The position numbers and the translations under genes are program-made. Of a DNA stretch of 64,000 nt, positions 26,233 to 33,915 are shown in pieces (position 1 is the first letter of the stretch; each line of letters begins with the position of its first letter). The notes below the pieces were generated by a model. The model was given only the letters and a program-made list of their open reading frames with translations, was not told where the DNA came from and made no database searches. Where the stretch lies: positions 62,001 to 126,000 of the forward strand of contig CAZWLD010000001.1 of the NCBI GenBank assembly GCA_964634685.1. Direction: 5' to 3'. This stretch comes from CAZWLD01 sp964634685 (lineage in GTDB: Bacteria > Bacillota_I > Bacilli_A > Acholeplasmatales > JAEDCM01).

Positions 26233-27675
26233 ATGTATCATAGCACAAGAGGAAAAAAGGAAGTTTTGGCAAGTGTGGCCTTGATGGAGGGAATTGCGGA
26301 GGACGGAGGCTTATATATTACCGATATTAGCCCTGTAAAATTAGAAGAGTTTAAAGATTTATCTTACCGTGAAATGGCCCAAAAAATAATCTCACTATAT
26401 TTAGATGATTTAGAGGATATTGATATAAGGGATGCGATTGATAAGGCTTATGAAAAGGGCTTTGATTGTCAAGAGCTTGTGGAATTAAAGGATTTTGCGA
26501 GCTGTAGCTTTCTTGAGCTTTATCATGGTCCAACAATTGCCTTCAAGGATATGGCCCTTACGGTTTTGCCACATTTATTGTTAAAGGCGAAAAAGAAAAA
26601 TAATCGCAATGAAAAAACGATTATTTTAACTGCGACCTCAGGCGATACGGGAGCGGCGGCCTTAAATGGCTTTAAGGATTTACCAAATACGGAGATTATT
26701 GTTTTTTATCCTTATAATGGCGTAAGTGATATTCAAGAGCGTCAAATGCTTTCCTATCAAGGTACTAACGCTAAGGTAATTGCGGTTAAAGGAAATTTTG
26801 ATGATTGTCAAAGCTTTGTTAAAAAAGTCTTTACTGATAGCTCGATAAAAGATAAATTAGAAAAGAAAAATACGCGTTTATCAAGCGCCAATTCGATTAA
26901 TATTGGGCGTTTGGTTCCGCAAATTGTCTATTATTTCTATTCTTATATGCAATTAGTGAAAAGAGAAGAAATTAAAATGGGGGATGAAATTAATTTCTGT
27001 GTTCCAACTGGAAATTTTGGTAACATTTTAGCCGGACACTATGCCAAAAAAATGGGATTGCCGGTTCATAAATTAATTTGCGCATCGAATAAAAATAATA
27101 TTTTGACCGATTTCTTTCATAGTGGAACCTATGATTGTAATCGCGAATTTTATAAAACCAATTCGCCTTCAATGGACATTTTGATTTCTTCTAATCTTGA
27201 AAGATTATTATTTGAGCATACGAATGATGTGTCTTCCTTAATGGATGATTTAAAGAAGGATAAGGCTTATCATCTTGATATAAAGACAGATGAATTCTTT
27301 GCGTCATATGCCAATGAAGAAGAGACACTTGAAGCGATTAAGCAATGCTTTAAGGAAAATAAATATTTGATTGATACGCATACGGCAGTTGCTTATCATG
27401 TGTATAAGGATTATGTTAAAAAAACCAATGATTTAACGAAAACGGTTATTGTATCAACCGCATCCCCTTATAAATTTGCCCCAAGTGTAACAAAAGCCTT
27501 AGGCTTAGAGGAATGTGATGAATTTACGGAAATAATTAATTTAAACAAATTATCAAATTGTCCAATTCATCCATCAATTGATAAATTAATGAACATTGAA
27601 TTATCAAGAATTGTTTGGGACAAGGCTGAGCTTATGAAGAATTTATTAGAATTGTTGGTGATAAATGATGATTAA
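26233..27675 (+). CDS. thrC: Threonine synthase
   Basis: 480 residues, the long (E. coli/yeast) type. PLP enzyme that turns O-phosphohomoserine into threonine. N-terminal MYHSTRGKKEVLASVALMEG, PLP Lys in HGPTIAFKDMA, ATSGDTGAAALNGF and SSANSINIGRLVPQI are diagnostic. First gene of thrC-thrB-regulator-hom-asd; its end overlaps thrB. Confidence 0.95.
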   Translation: MYHSTRGKKEVLASVALMEGIAEDGGLYITDISPVKLEEFKDLSYREMAQKIISLYLDDLEDIDIRDAIDKAYEKGFDCQELVELKDFASCSFLELYHGPTIAFKDMALTVLPHLLLKAKKKNNRNEKTIILTATSGDTGAAALNGFKDLPNTEIIVFYPYNGVSDIQERQMLSYQGTNAKVIAVKGNFDDCQSFVKKVFTDSSIKDKLEKKNTRLSSANSINIGRLVPQIVYYFYSYMQLVKREEIKMGDEINFCVPTGNFGNILAGHYAKKMGLPVHKLICASNKNNILTDFFHSGTYDCNREFYKTNSPSMDILISSNLERLLFEHTNDVSSLMDDLKKDKAYHLDIKTDEFFASYANEEETLEAIKQCFKENKYLIDTHTAVAYHVYKDYVKKTNDLTKTVIVSTASPYKFAPSVTKALGLEECDEFTEIINLNKLSNCPIHPSIDKLMNIELSRIVWDKAELMKNLLELLVINDD

Positions 27676-28522
27676 GATTAAAACTCCCGCAACCACTGCC
27701 AATTTAGGTCCCGGCTTTGATTGTTTAGGAATGGCTTTAGATTTATATAATACCTTCTATTTTGAGGAAGCCCAAGATTTTTCCTTTAGTGGGGTTAGAG
27801 ACTATTTTAAAAGCGTTGAAAATAACCTCTTAGCTAAAGCTTATATTGCGGCCTTTAATTATAAAAAGGAAAAAATCAAGCCTGTTCACGTTAGCTTTAA
27901 TTGCGAGGTTCCCGAATCACGGGGATTAGGAAGCAGTGCTACCTGTATCATTGGTGGTTTATTAGGAGCTAATCATTTTTTAGAAAACAAAATGACGACA
28001 AAGGAAATTTTGGCTCTAGCAACGGAAATTGAAGGTCACCCGGACAATGTTGCCCCATGCCTCTTGGGAGGCTTGGTAGCCTCATTTATGGATGATGGAG
28101 TCAGATATGTTAAATATAATCCGGCTGATTCCATTGTAATTACGGCGCTAATTCCCGATTTTCCACTCAAGACTGAGGCTAGCCGAAAAGTATTGCCGAA
28201 AGAAATTTCGATTGGTGATTGTGTATACAATATTTCTCGTAGCGTGAATATTCCTTATGCCTTTGAACATGGTGATCTAGAATTATTAGAAAAATGTCTT
28301 CATGATAAAATTCATCAGCCCTATCGCTTTCCAATCATTGATGATTCTTTGATTTTTTTAGATTATGCAAGGAAAAATAAGCTTCCCTTTGTGATTAGTG
28401 GTGCGGGGCCAACCTTATTATTGTTATCAAAGGAAAAGCCAATTATCAAGTTAGAAACAAAGCATAATTGGCAATATTTGAATCTTAAGGTTTGTAAGGA
28501 AGGAAGTGTTTTTTATGAATAA
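27665..28522 (+). CDS. thrB: Homoserine kinase
   Basis: 285 residues of the GHMP kinase superfamily; phosphorylates homoserine. KTPATTANLGPGFDCLG at the N-terminus, the ATP motif VPESRGLGSSATCI, and the C-terminal ISGAGPTLLLLS are clear. GGTGA precedes two tandem ATG codons. It overlaps thrC at its start and the regulator gene at its end. Confidence 0.95.
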   Translation: MMIKIKTPATTANLGPGFDCLGMALDLYNTFYFEEAQDFSFSGVRDYFKSVENNLLAKAYIAAFNYKKEKIKPVHVSFNCEVPESRGLGSSATCIIGGLLGANHFLENKMTTKEILALATEIEGHPDNVAPCLLGGLVASFMDDGVRYVKYNPADSIVITALIPDFPLKTEASRKVLPKEISIGDCVYNISRSVNIPYAFEHGDLELLEKCLHDKIHQPYRFPIIDDSLIFLDYARKNKLPFVISGAGPTLLLLSKEKPIIKLETKHNWQYLNLKVCKEGSVFYE

Positions 28523-28946
28523 TGATTATTATATTGTCCATAAAAGTGTTCTTCCGGAATATTTTGAAGCGGTTGTCAAGGCAAGAGATTTAATTTTAGA
28601 GGAAAATGAATCGGTAAGTAATGCTTGTCGGATTGTTGGGATTAGCCGAAGTACCTTCTATAAGTATAAGGATTACGTTTTTGTGCCATCTAGCCAATAT
28701 GGGAAAAGAATTTTATTACATTTTACTTTGGAGAATGTGCAAGGAAGATTGTCCTTGATTTTGAATTCGATAGCCTCAATGAATGGAAATATTATTGCTA
28801 TTCATCAGGAGGCTCCAATTAGAAATCGGGCTTATGTAACGATGACAATTGATGTTATTGAAATGGAAAAAAATTTAAATGAATTATTAGACAGCTTAAG
28901 AAAGATTGAAGGAATCATCAATGTTGAGCTAGTCGCTGTGGAGTAG
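28515..28946 (+). CDS. ACT-domain HTH regulator, PheB/ThrR-like (UPF0735)
   Basis: 143 residues. Residues 15-50 form a helix-turn-helix (ARDLILEENESVSNACRIVGISRSTFYKYKDYVF) and residues 65-140 an ACT domain that in relatives binds an amino acid. The Bacillus PheB/ThrR group represses hom-thrCB, from memory of the literature. Here it lies inside the threonine operon, which supports local feedback control through the dyad at the operon promoter. Start: ATG after GGAAGG, inside the end of thrB. Confidence 0.8.
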   Translation: MNNDYYIVHKSVLPEYFEAVVKARDLILEENESVSNACRIVGISRSTFYKYKDYVFVPSSQYGKRILLHFTLENVQGRLSLILNSIASMNGNIIAIHQEAPIRNRAYVTMTIDVIEMEKNLNELLDSLRKIEGIINVELVAVE

Positions 28947-28955
28947 GTGATTAAA

Positions 28956-30035
28956 ATGAAAATTGGCTTAATGGGTTTAGGCACTGTCGGAATGGGAGTC
29001 TATGAATTACTAAATAAAAACAAGCTTTATGAAATATCGCATATTTTAGTTAAAAATAAAAATAAAAGGCGTCCAATGGTTAATATGGAATTAATTACGG
29101 ATGATCCCTACGATTTAGATGATGTGGATATTTTAGTTGAGGTCACTGGCGATTATGATTTAGCCTACGCAATGATTAAAAGGCACTTATTATTAGGCCA
29201 TCATGTGGTGACGGCAAATAAAGAAGTGATGGCACCGAATTTATTGGAATTATCAAATTTGGCTAAAGAGAATAATTGCTATTTGCTTTATGAGGCTAGC
29301 TGTGGCGGCGGAATTCCAATTATTAGTAATTTATTTAAAAGTAAACAAATAAATGATTTTAATTATATTATGGGTATCTTAAATGGAACGACTAATTTTA
29401 TTTTAACTAAGCTCTTTACCACAAATATGAAGCTTGATGAGGCAATAGGTGAGGCTATTCGTTTAGGCTTTGCTGAGGCTGATCCAAGTAATGATTTAAA
29501 GGGCTTGGATATGGCAAGAAAAATGGCTATTTTATCAAAGATTGCATATGGGGTTGATTTTGATTTACGAGAAATTACGTGCTTTGGGTTAAATAATATC
29601 ACGGACGCAGATGTTTCATTTTTAAAAAATCATCATCTCAGCCTAAAGTTTGTGGCGGAGAGCAAATATGGTGATATTTCGTATATTAATGTTAATCCGA
29701 TTGCTTTTCACAATCATTCCTTAGCCTCAGTAAATAATGAATTTAATTCGATTTTATTAGGTGGTTCGGTAAGTGGTGATTTAATTTTCACCGGAAAGGG
29801 AGCAGGAGCTTATCCAACTGCATATGCTATAATAGATGATTTATTTAAAATATATAATAATGAGAAAAAAATCTATTTTGAAAAACCAAAAAAAATCAAT
29901 TTAGGTTTAGATCACGAAATGTATCAATATTATGTTCGTACTAAGGATTCACAATATATTACACCATATATTTCAAAGGAAGAATTCTTTAAGCTTGATT
30001 GTGAATTCTATGCTATCATTAAGGAGGGAAATTAA
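28956..30035 (+). CDS. hom: Homoserine dehydrogenase without a full ACT domain
   Basis: 359 residues. NAD(P)-dependent reduction of aspartate semialdehyde to homoserine. Rossmann motif MGLGTVGMGVYELL, VTANKEVMAP, YEASCGGGIPIISN, LNGTTNFIL and GFAEADPSNDLKGLDMARKM are all present. Usual Gram-positive enzymes are 400-430 residues with a C-terminal ACT domain; here only about 45 residues follow the catalytic part, so threonine feedback on the enzyme is probably lost or weak. The ATG is five bases after AGGTGA. Confidence 0.93.
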   Translation: MKIGLMGLGTVGMGVYELLNKNKLYEISHILVKNKNKRRPMVNMELITDDPYDLDDVDILVEVTGDYDLAYAMIKRHLLLGHHVVTANKEVMAPNLLELSNLAKENNCYLLYEASCGGGIPIISNLFKSKQINDFNYIMGILNGTTNFILTKLFTTNMKLDEAIGEAIRLGFAEADPSNDLKGLDMARKMAILSKIAYGVDFDLREITCFGLNNITDADVSFLKNHHLSLKFVAESKYGDISYINVNPIAFHNHSLASVNNEFNSILLGGSVSGDLIFTGKGAGAYPTAYAIIDDLFKIYNNEKKIYFEKPKKINLGLDHEMYQYYVRTKDSQYITPYISKEEFFKLDCEFYAIIKEGN

Positions 30036-30036
30036 A

Positions 30037-31023
30037 ATGAAAAAATATAATGTTTGTATTTTAGGAGCTTCAGGAGTTGTCGGTCGAACCTTCCTTGAGG
30101 TGCTAGAGGAGGTTAACTTTCCGGTTGGTGAGCTAAAGCTATTAGCCTCAAGCCGCAGCGCCGGAACTGTTTTACAGTTTAAGGGTAAAGATTATGTTGT
30201 CGAGGAGGTCAATAAGCATTCCTTTGATGGCTTTGATATTGGATTGTTTTCGCCAGGGGCAAGCGTCTCTAAAATCTATGCGCCAATTGCCCAAAAGGCC
30301 GGGTGTGTTGTAATCGACAATACAAGTGCTTTTCGCGAACTAAAAGAGATTCCTTTAGTAGTTCCGGAGGTTAATAGTGATGATATAGCTTTAAATAATG
30401 GCATCATTGCTAATCCTAATTGCTCAACAATTCAATCAGTTATTCCTTTAAAGGCCTTGCGCGATCGCTTTGGCTTGAAGAAGGTTTGCTATACAACCTA
30501 TCAAGCAGTAGCTGGTAGTGGTATTAAGGGAATAAATGATTTAGAAAGAACAAGAAAGGGCTTAGACCCAGAGTTTTATCCTTATAATATATCTTCAACC
30601 TGTATTCCTGAAATTGATATACCAATGGAGAATGGCTATACCAAAGAGGAAATGAAGATGGTAAATGAAACTAGAAAAATTCTTCATCTTAACGACTTGC
30701 CAGTATCTGCGACCTGTGTCCGCGTTCCAATTTTACGAAGCCATGCGGTTTCAATGAGCATTATTCTAGATAAAAAATTTACCTTAGATGAGGTAAGAGA
30801 ATGCTTGATGTCTCAAGAGGGAGTAGTTTTAGTTGATGATTTACCAAATCATCTTTATCCAACCCAAATAATGTCAACGGGAAATAATATGGTTTATGTC
30901 GGAAGACTTCGATATGATTTAGCTAATGAAAATGGCTTATTATTATATTGTACAGCTGATAACATTCGTCGTGGTGCCGCCAGCAATGCCGTTTTTATTG
31001 CCCAAAAGTTAATTATGAAATAG
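30037..31023 (+). CDS. asd: Aspartate-semialdehyde dehydrogenase
   Basis: 328 residues. NADPH-dependent reduction of aspartyl phosphate. N-terminal VCILGASGVVGRTFLEVL, catalytic Cys in NPNCSTIQ and RVPILRSHAVSM near the C-terminus. The ATG directly after AGGAGGG is chosen; the frame is open further upstream inside hom but those residues do not belong to the family. Last gene of the threonine operon. Confidence 0.95.
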   Translation: MKKYNVCILGASGVVGRTFLEVLEEVNFPVGELKLLASSRSAGTVLQFKGKDYVVEEVNKHSFDGFDIGLFSPGASVSKIYAPIAQKAGCVVIDNTSAFRELKEIPLVVPEVNSDDIALNNGIIANPNCSTIQSVIPLKALRDRFGLKKVCYTTYQAVAGSGIKGINDLERTRKGLDPEFYPYNISSTCIPEIDIPMENGYTKEEMKMVNETRKILHLNDLPVSATCVRVPILRSHAVSMSIILDKKFTLDEVRECLMSQEGVVLVDDLPNHLYPTQIMSTGNNMVYVGRLRYDLANENGLLLYCTADNIRRGAASNAVFIAQKLIMK

Positions 31024-31048
31024 GAAGACCTTTTGAGGTCTTTTTTTT
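31024..31048 (+). terminator. Terminator of the threonine operon
   Basis: AAGACC/GGTCTT stem with TTTTGA loop and eight T directly after asd. Confidence 0.85.
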
Positions 31049-31100
31049 GGAATTATTTTATAACTTGTCTCATATATTCTACTAGAAAAGGGGAATATAT

Positions 31101-33194
31101 GTGAAAAAGGAAAAGCGACTTAAGGAACTAGAAGTAAAAATTGAAGAATCCAGCCTAAGGGACAAAAAATCCGATTTGATTTCCTTAAGGGAATTAATCA
31201 AAAAGGAAACGAAAGGACAAACCGAGGCGGTCACAAATTTCAAGCATTTGCTCGATTTAATTGAAAAAAAGGAAAGAGAAGAATATTATCTTTCGATTGA
31301 GGAAAAATCAAAGCTCGGTTTTCTCGTTGATGAACAAGCCTATTTGACAAACTTGATTGTAAAATCATCTTTTTCTTTAGAAATCAAAGAAATGGCTTAT
31401 GGCCTCAAACGAGAAATGGAGGATTATTTAAGCTGCCCATCAATTCTTCACTATGATTATCTAGGAGAGGAATCAAGAGTTGAGCTTTCTAGATTACGTA
31501 AGGAGAAGGAGGACAAAAATCAAGCTCAAGCTGTTATGGCAATGATTGATGAGATTCCACAATTTCTTACATTAAAAGATGAGGCATATGTCGAAGAGGT
31601 TAATTTAGCTTATGAGGCTTTGAATCCTGAAGCTAAGAGCTTTGTTTTAAATTATCAAAGGCTTTTGGATGCGAATAAGACTCTTGAGGATATGCATAAG
31701 GCTTTAGCTGTTGATGATGCAATTTTAGGATTAAAAACGAATTTTACTTTAGATGATAAAGAGGATATTCTTGATTGTTATCAAAGGTATTTGGATTTAA
31801 CAGAAAACCAAAAAGCTTATTTATTGAATAAGGATTTATTATTATCCTTAATGGATGACTTAGAAAGATTAGAGGCAGAAACAAAGGATCATCATCAGGC
31901 TTTGCTTTTCGACAAGCAAATTGATATTACCTATGATTGTGTTTTTGATTCGGAAATTGATGATGATATTAAAAAGAACAGCTATGATACCTTAGTATCA
32001 ATGTATAATCTTTTATCTGATAATCAAAAGTCTTATTTAGAAAATTTAGATCACTACGATGAAATCGAAATAAAGATGGAGGATATCATTAAAAATATCG
32101 ATAATCGTAAGCTTGCCAATGAGCTTTATGATGAAATCAATTGCTTACCTGTTTATGTCGATAAGCTTGATTTAGCGGTTATTGAGGAAATGATTAATAG
32201 GTATCAAAATTTAGAATTCAAGGAATTAGTCACGAATAGTGATGTCCTATTTAAAAATGAAAAAATCATCAAACAGATCAATAATGCTATGATGGTTGAT
32301 GGAATCATTAATTCAATCACTGATTTTAAGGATATTGATGAAATAACCAAGGCTCGTGAAAAATATGATTTGCTTGATTCCGAAGAAAAGCCTTTTGTTA
32401 TGAGCTATTCTAAACTAAAAAGTATGGAAATTGAAGGAAAGAAATATCAAGATGCGATGCTTAAGGCTCGCAACATCAATAGCCGAATTGTTAGTCTTAA
32501 AATCAATGAATCCTTAGCTAACCTAATGGAATTGAATTCCGAATATGAAGCTTTAGGAAACAATAAAGAATTAGTTGATAAATATTATCTTCTAGAAGAA
32601 GCAATAACTAGGGCTTATCAAATTCAGGATGGATTAAAGATTATGGAAAGAATTGATAAGCTTCCAACAAATGTTAGTCTTGAATATCTAAGCTTAGTTG
32701 AGGATATTTATTATGATTATGATTTATTAAGTGAATTTGGTAAAGAGGCTGTTCTTAATATCAAGTCTTTAGATGGTTATATGGAAGAACTAAATGAAAG
32801 AATGGATGAGGTAGAATTACTTAAATCGAAAATAAAAGAAATTGATATTGCGGAATTACATGAAGGAAATGATATAGCCGATGCTAGAACAATGTACGAG
32901 TTGTTAGATTCTGACCAACAGGTGTTAGTTTCGAATTATCAAAGTCTTTTAGAGGCCGAAAAGGAATTTTTAAGAATTTCATCCTTAAGAGAAAATGTAT
33001 CTTTAGTAAAATCTTATTTAGATGAACAAATAATCAATTTAAGTGAATTGGTAAATGATCCGTATATTGATGAGGCTAAGAAAAAGGAGTATTATGTCTT
33101 AGTTTATGGAATGTATCAAAGCTTAACGGAGGAACAACGCTCATTAGTTAAAAGATACGACGAATTAGTTAATATTGGTCATCAAATTAAGTAA
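31101..33194 (+). CDS. Cytoplasmic helical-repeat protein (697 aa), unknown
   Basis: GTG start after GGGG. No signal peptide or membrane helix; strongly charged and helical. From about residue 150 on it is built of some eight diverged units of 55-70 residues with the pattern LxxxYxxLxxxxKxxVxNYxxLLxxE (examples: YEALNPEAKSFVLNYQRLL, YELLDSDQQVLVSNYQSLL, YQSLTEEQRSLVKRYDELV). Similar units are common in extracellular Firmicutes proteins, yet nothing here suggests export. No enzyme motif. Monocistronic with its own terminator, next to the tRNA. Confidence 0.6.
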   Translation: MKKEKRLKELEVKIEESSLRDKKSDLISLRELIKKETKGQTEAVTNFKHLLDLIEKKEREEYYLSIEEKSKLGFLVDEQAYLTNLIVKSSFSLEIKEMAYGLKREMEDYLSCPSILHYDYLGEESRVELSRLRKEKEDKNQAQAVMAMIDEIPQFLTLKDEAYVEEVNLAYEALNPEAKSFVLNYQRLLDANKTLEDMHKALAVDDAILGLKTNFTLDDKEDILDCYQRYLDLTENQKAYLLNKDLLLSLMDDLERLEAETKDHHQALLFDKQIDITYDCVFDSEIDDDIKKNSYDTLVSMYNLLSDNQKSYLENLDHYDEIEIKMEDIIKNIDNRKLANELYDEINCLPVYVDKLDLAVIEEMINRYQNLEFKELVTNSDVLFKNEKIIKQINNAMMVDGIINSITDFKDIDEITKAREKYDLLDSEEKPFVMSYSKLKSMEIEGKKYQDAMLKARNINSRIVSLKINESLANLMELNSEYEALGNNKELVDKYYLLEEAITRAYQIQDGLKIMERIDKLPTNVSLEYLSLVEDIYYDYDLLSEFGKEAVLNIKSLDGYMEELNERMDEVELLKSKIKEIDIAELHEGNDIADARTMYELLDSDQQVLVSNYQSLLEAEKEFLRISSLRENVSLVKSYLDEQIINLSELVNDPYIDEAKKKEYYVLVYGMYQSLTEEQRSLVKRYDELVNIGHQIK

Positions 33195-33200
33195 AGGAGG

Positions 33201-33229
33201 ATCCTAGATTAATTTCTAGGATTTTTTTT
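33201..33229 (+). terminator. Terminator after the repeat protein
   Basis: ATCCTAGA/TCTAGGAT perfect stem, short loop, eight T. Confidence 0.85.
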
Positions 33230-33239
33230 AAAAAAGTTA

Positions 33240-33268
33240 TTGACAAAAGGTTTTAATTAAGGTAATAT
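33240..33268 (+). promoter_or_regulatory. Consensus promoter for tRNA-Lys
   Basis: TTGACA at 33240-33245, 17-bp spacer, TAATAT at 33263-33268, 14 bp before the tRNA. Confidence 0.8.
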
Positions 33269-33282
33269 ATATCTTGCGTGAT

Positions 33283-33358
33283 GGACTCATAGCTCAGCTG
33301 GTAGAGCAACTGACTCTTAATCAGTGGGTCTAGGGTTCGAATCCCTATGAGTCCACCA
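33283..33358 (+). tRNA. tRNA-Lys (anticodon CTT)
   Basis: 76 bases with encoded CCA. Acceptor stem GGACTCA/TGAGTCC, D-arm GCTC..GAGC, anticodon loop CTCTTAA with anticodon CTT, T-arm AGGGTTCGAATCCCT. Everything after it looks accessory, so it is a plausible attachment gene for the element downstream (inference; the far att site is not in the window). Confidence 0.96.
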
Positions 33359-33370
33359 TATTGAAAGCAT

Positions 33371-33400
33371 AGGTTTGATACAATTATCAAGCCTTTTTTT
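33371..33400 (+). terminator. Terminator after tRNA-Lys
   Basis: AGGTTTGATA/TATCAAGCCT ten-pair stem (one G-T pair), CAAT loop, seven T. Confidence 0.85.
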
Positions 33401-33459
33401 ACGCCTTGATATAGGGGTTGAAGTCCCAAAATTGATAGTTGAATGAACCATATTAACAC

Positions 33460-33510
33460 AAAATCCTGAGCTGATTGACTAAATTGAAACTTCAAGCTTA
33501 GGATTTTTTT
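33460..33510 (+). terminator. Second terminator-like hairpin after tRNA-Lys
   Basis: AAAATCCTGAGCT/AGCTTAGGATTTT thirteen-pair stem around a 22-base loop, with A and T runs on the two sides. It could insulate the element from the host tRNA unit. Confidence 0.6.
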
Positions 33511-33520
33511 CTTGTTTATA

Positions 33521-33620
33521 AGTCTTCTCAAAAACGAAAGGTCTTATAAAAAAACGATAGCCCTATTAAAAAAACGAAAGGTGCTTCTAAAAAACGATAG
33601 GGGTATTAAAAAAACGAAAG
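33521..33620 (+). repeat. Five tandem 20-bp repeats in A-B-A-B-A order
   Basis: Units start at 33521, 33541, 33561, 33581 and 33601. The second half of each is AAAACGAAAG (units 1, 3, 5) or AAAACGATAG (units 2, 4); the first ten bases vary. The 20-bp step equals about two helical turns, so bound proteins would sit on one face. The array ends 104 bp before the HTH gene. Possible arm sites for a recombinase, an operator array, or initiator iterons; not decided. Confidence 0.8.
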
Positions 33621-33723
33621 ATATTATTTGAGAAAATTTATTCATAAATATATTTCAAAATTCGTGCAAAAGCGATAAAAAAATGATATAATAATCGCAT
33701 AACAAAACATGGAGGTTTCTTCA

Positions 33724-33912
33724 ATGACATATGCAGAAGCGGTAAAGAAATTAAGAAGCAAAATGATTTTAACACAAACTGAATTTGCTGAACTTTTAGG
33801 CGTTTCTTTTGGCACCATAAATAGATGGGAATCTGGAAAATACAAGCCAACGACAAAACTTAAGAGAAAGTTAGCTCCTATGTTTAAAAAATATAAAATT
33901 GAGGTGGAATAA
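33724..33912 (+). CDS. XRE-family HTH regulator (62 aa), likely controller
   Basis: 62 residues, almost wholly a Cro/CI-type helix-turn-helix (TQTEFAELLGVSFGTINRWESGKYKPT) with a basic end. Start ATG chosen by GGAGG eight bases before it. A TATAAT lies at 33687-33692. It stands three bases ahead of the restriction-modification gene, the usual place of a controller protein that delays restriction. Confidence 0.8.
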   Translation: MTYAEAVKKLRSKMILTQTEFAELLGVSFGTINRWESGKYKPTTKLKRKLAPMFKKYKIEVE

Positions 33913-33915
33913 AAT

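Noticed and set aside
29932..30036. 35-residue N-terminal extension of asd
   Set aside because: It lies inside hom; the SD and the Rossmann start fit the ATG at 30037.
33411..33428. T-arm-like string TAGGGGTTGAAGTCCC after tRNA-Lys, possible att remnant
   Set aside because: Only partial match to the tRNA T-arm and no acceptor part; chance is likely.
33253..33531. 92-codon minus-strand frame with IGIRTLDPLIKSQLLYQLSYES
   Set aside because: It is the antisense translation of tRNA-Lys, a well-known false protein.
33521..33620. CRISPR array
   Set aside because: The units are 20 bp with ten-base variable parts, too short for repeat-spacer architecture, and no cas genes are near.
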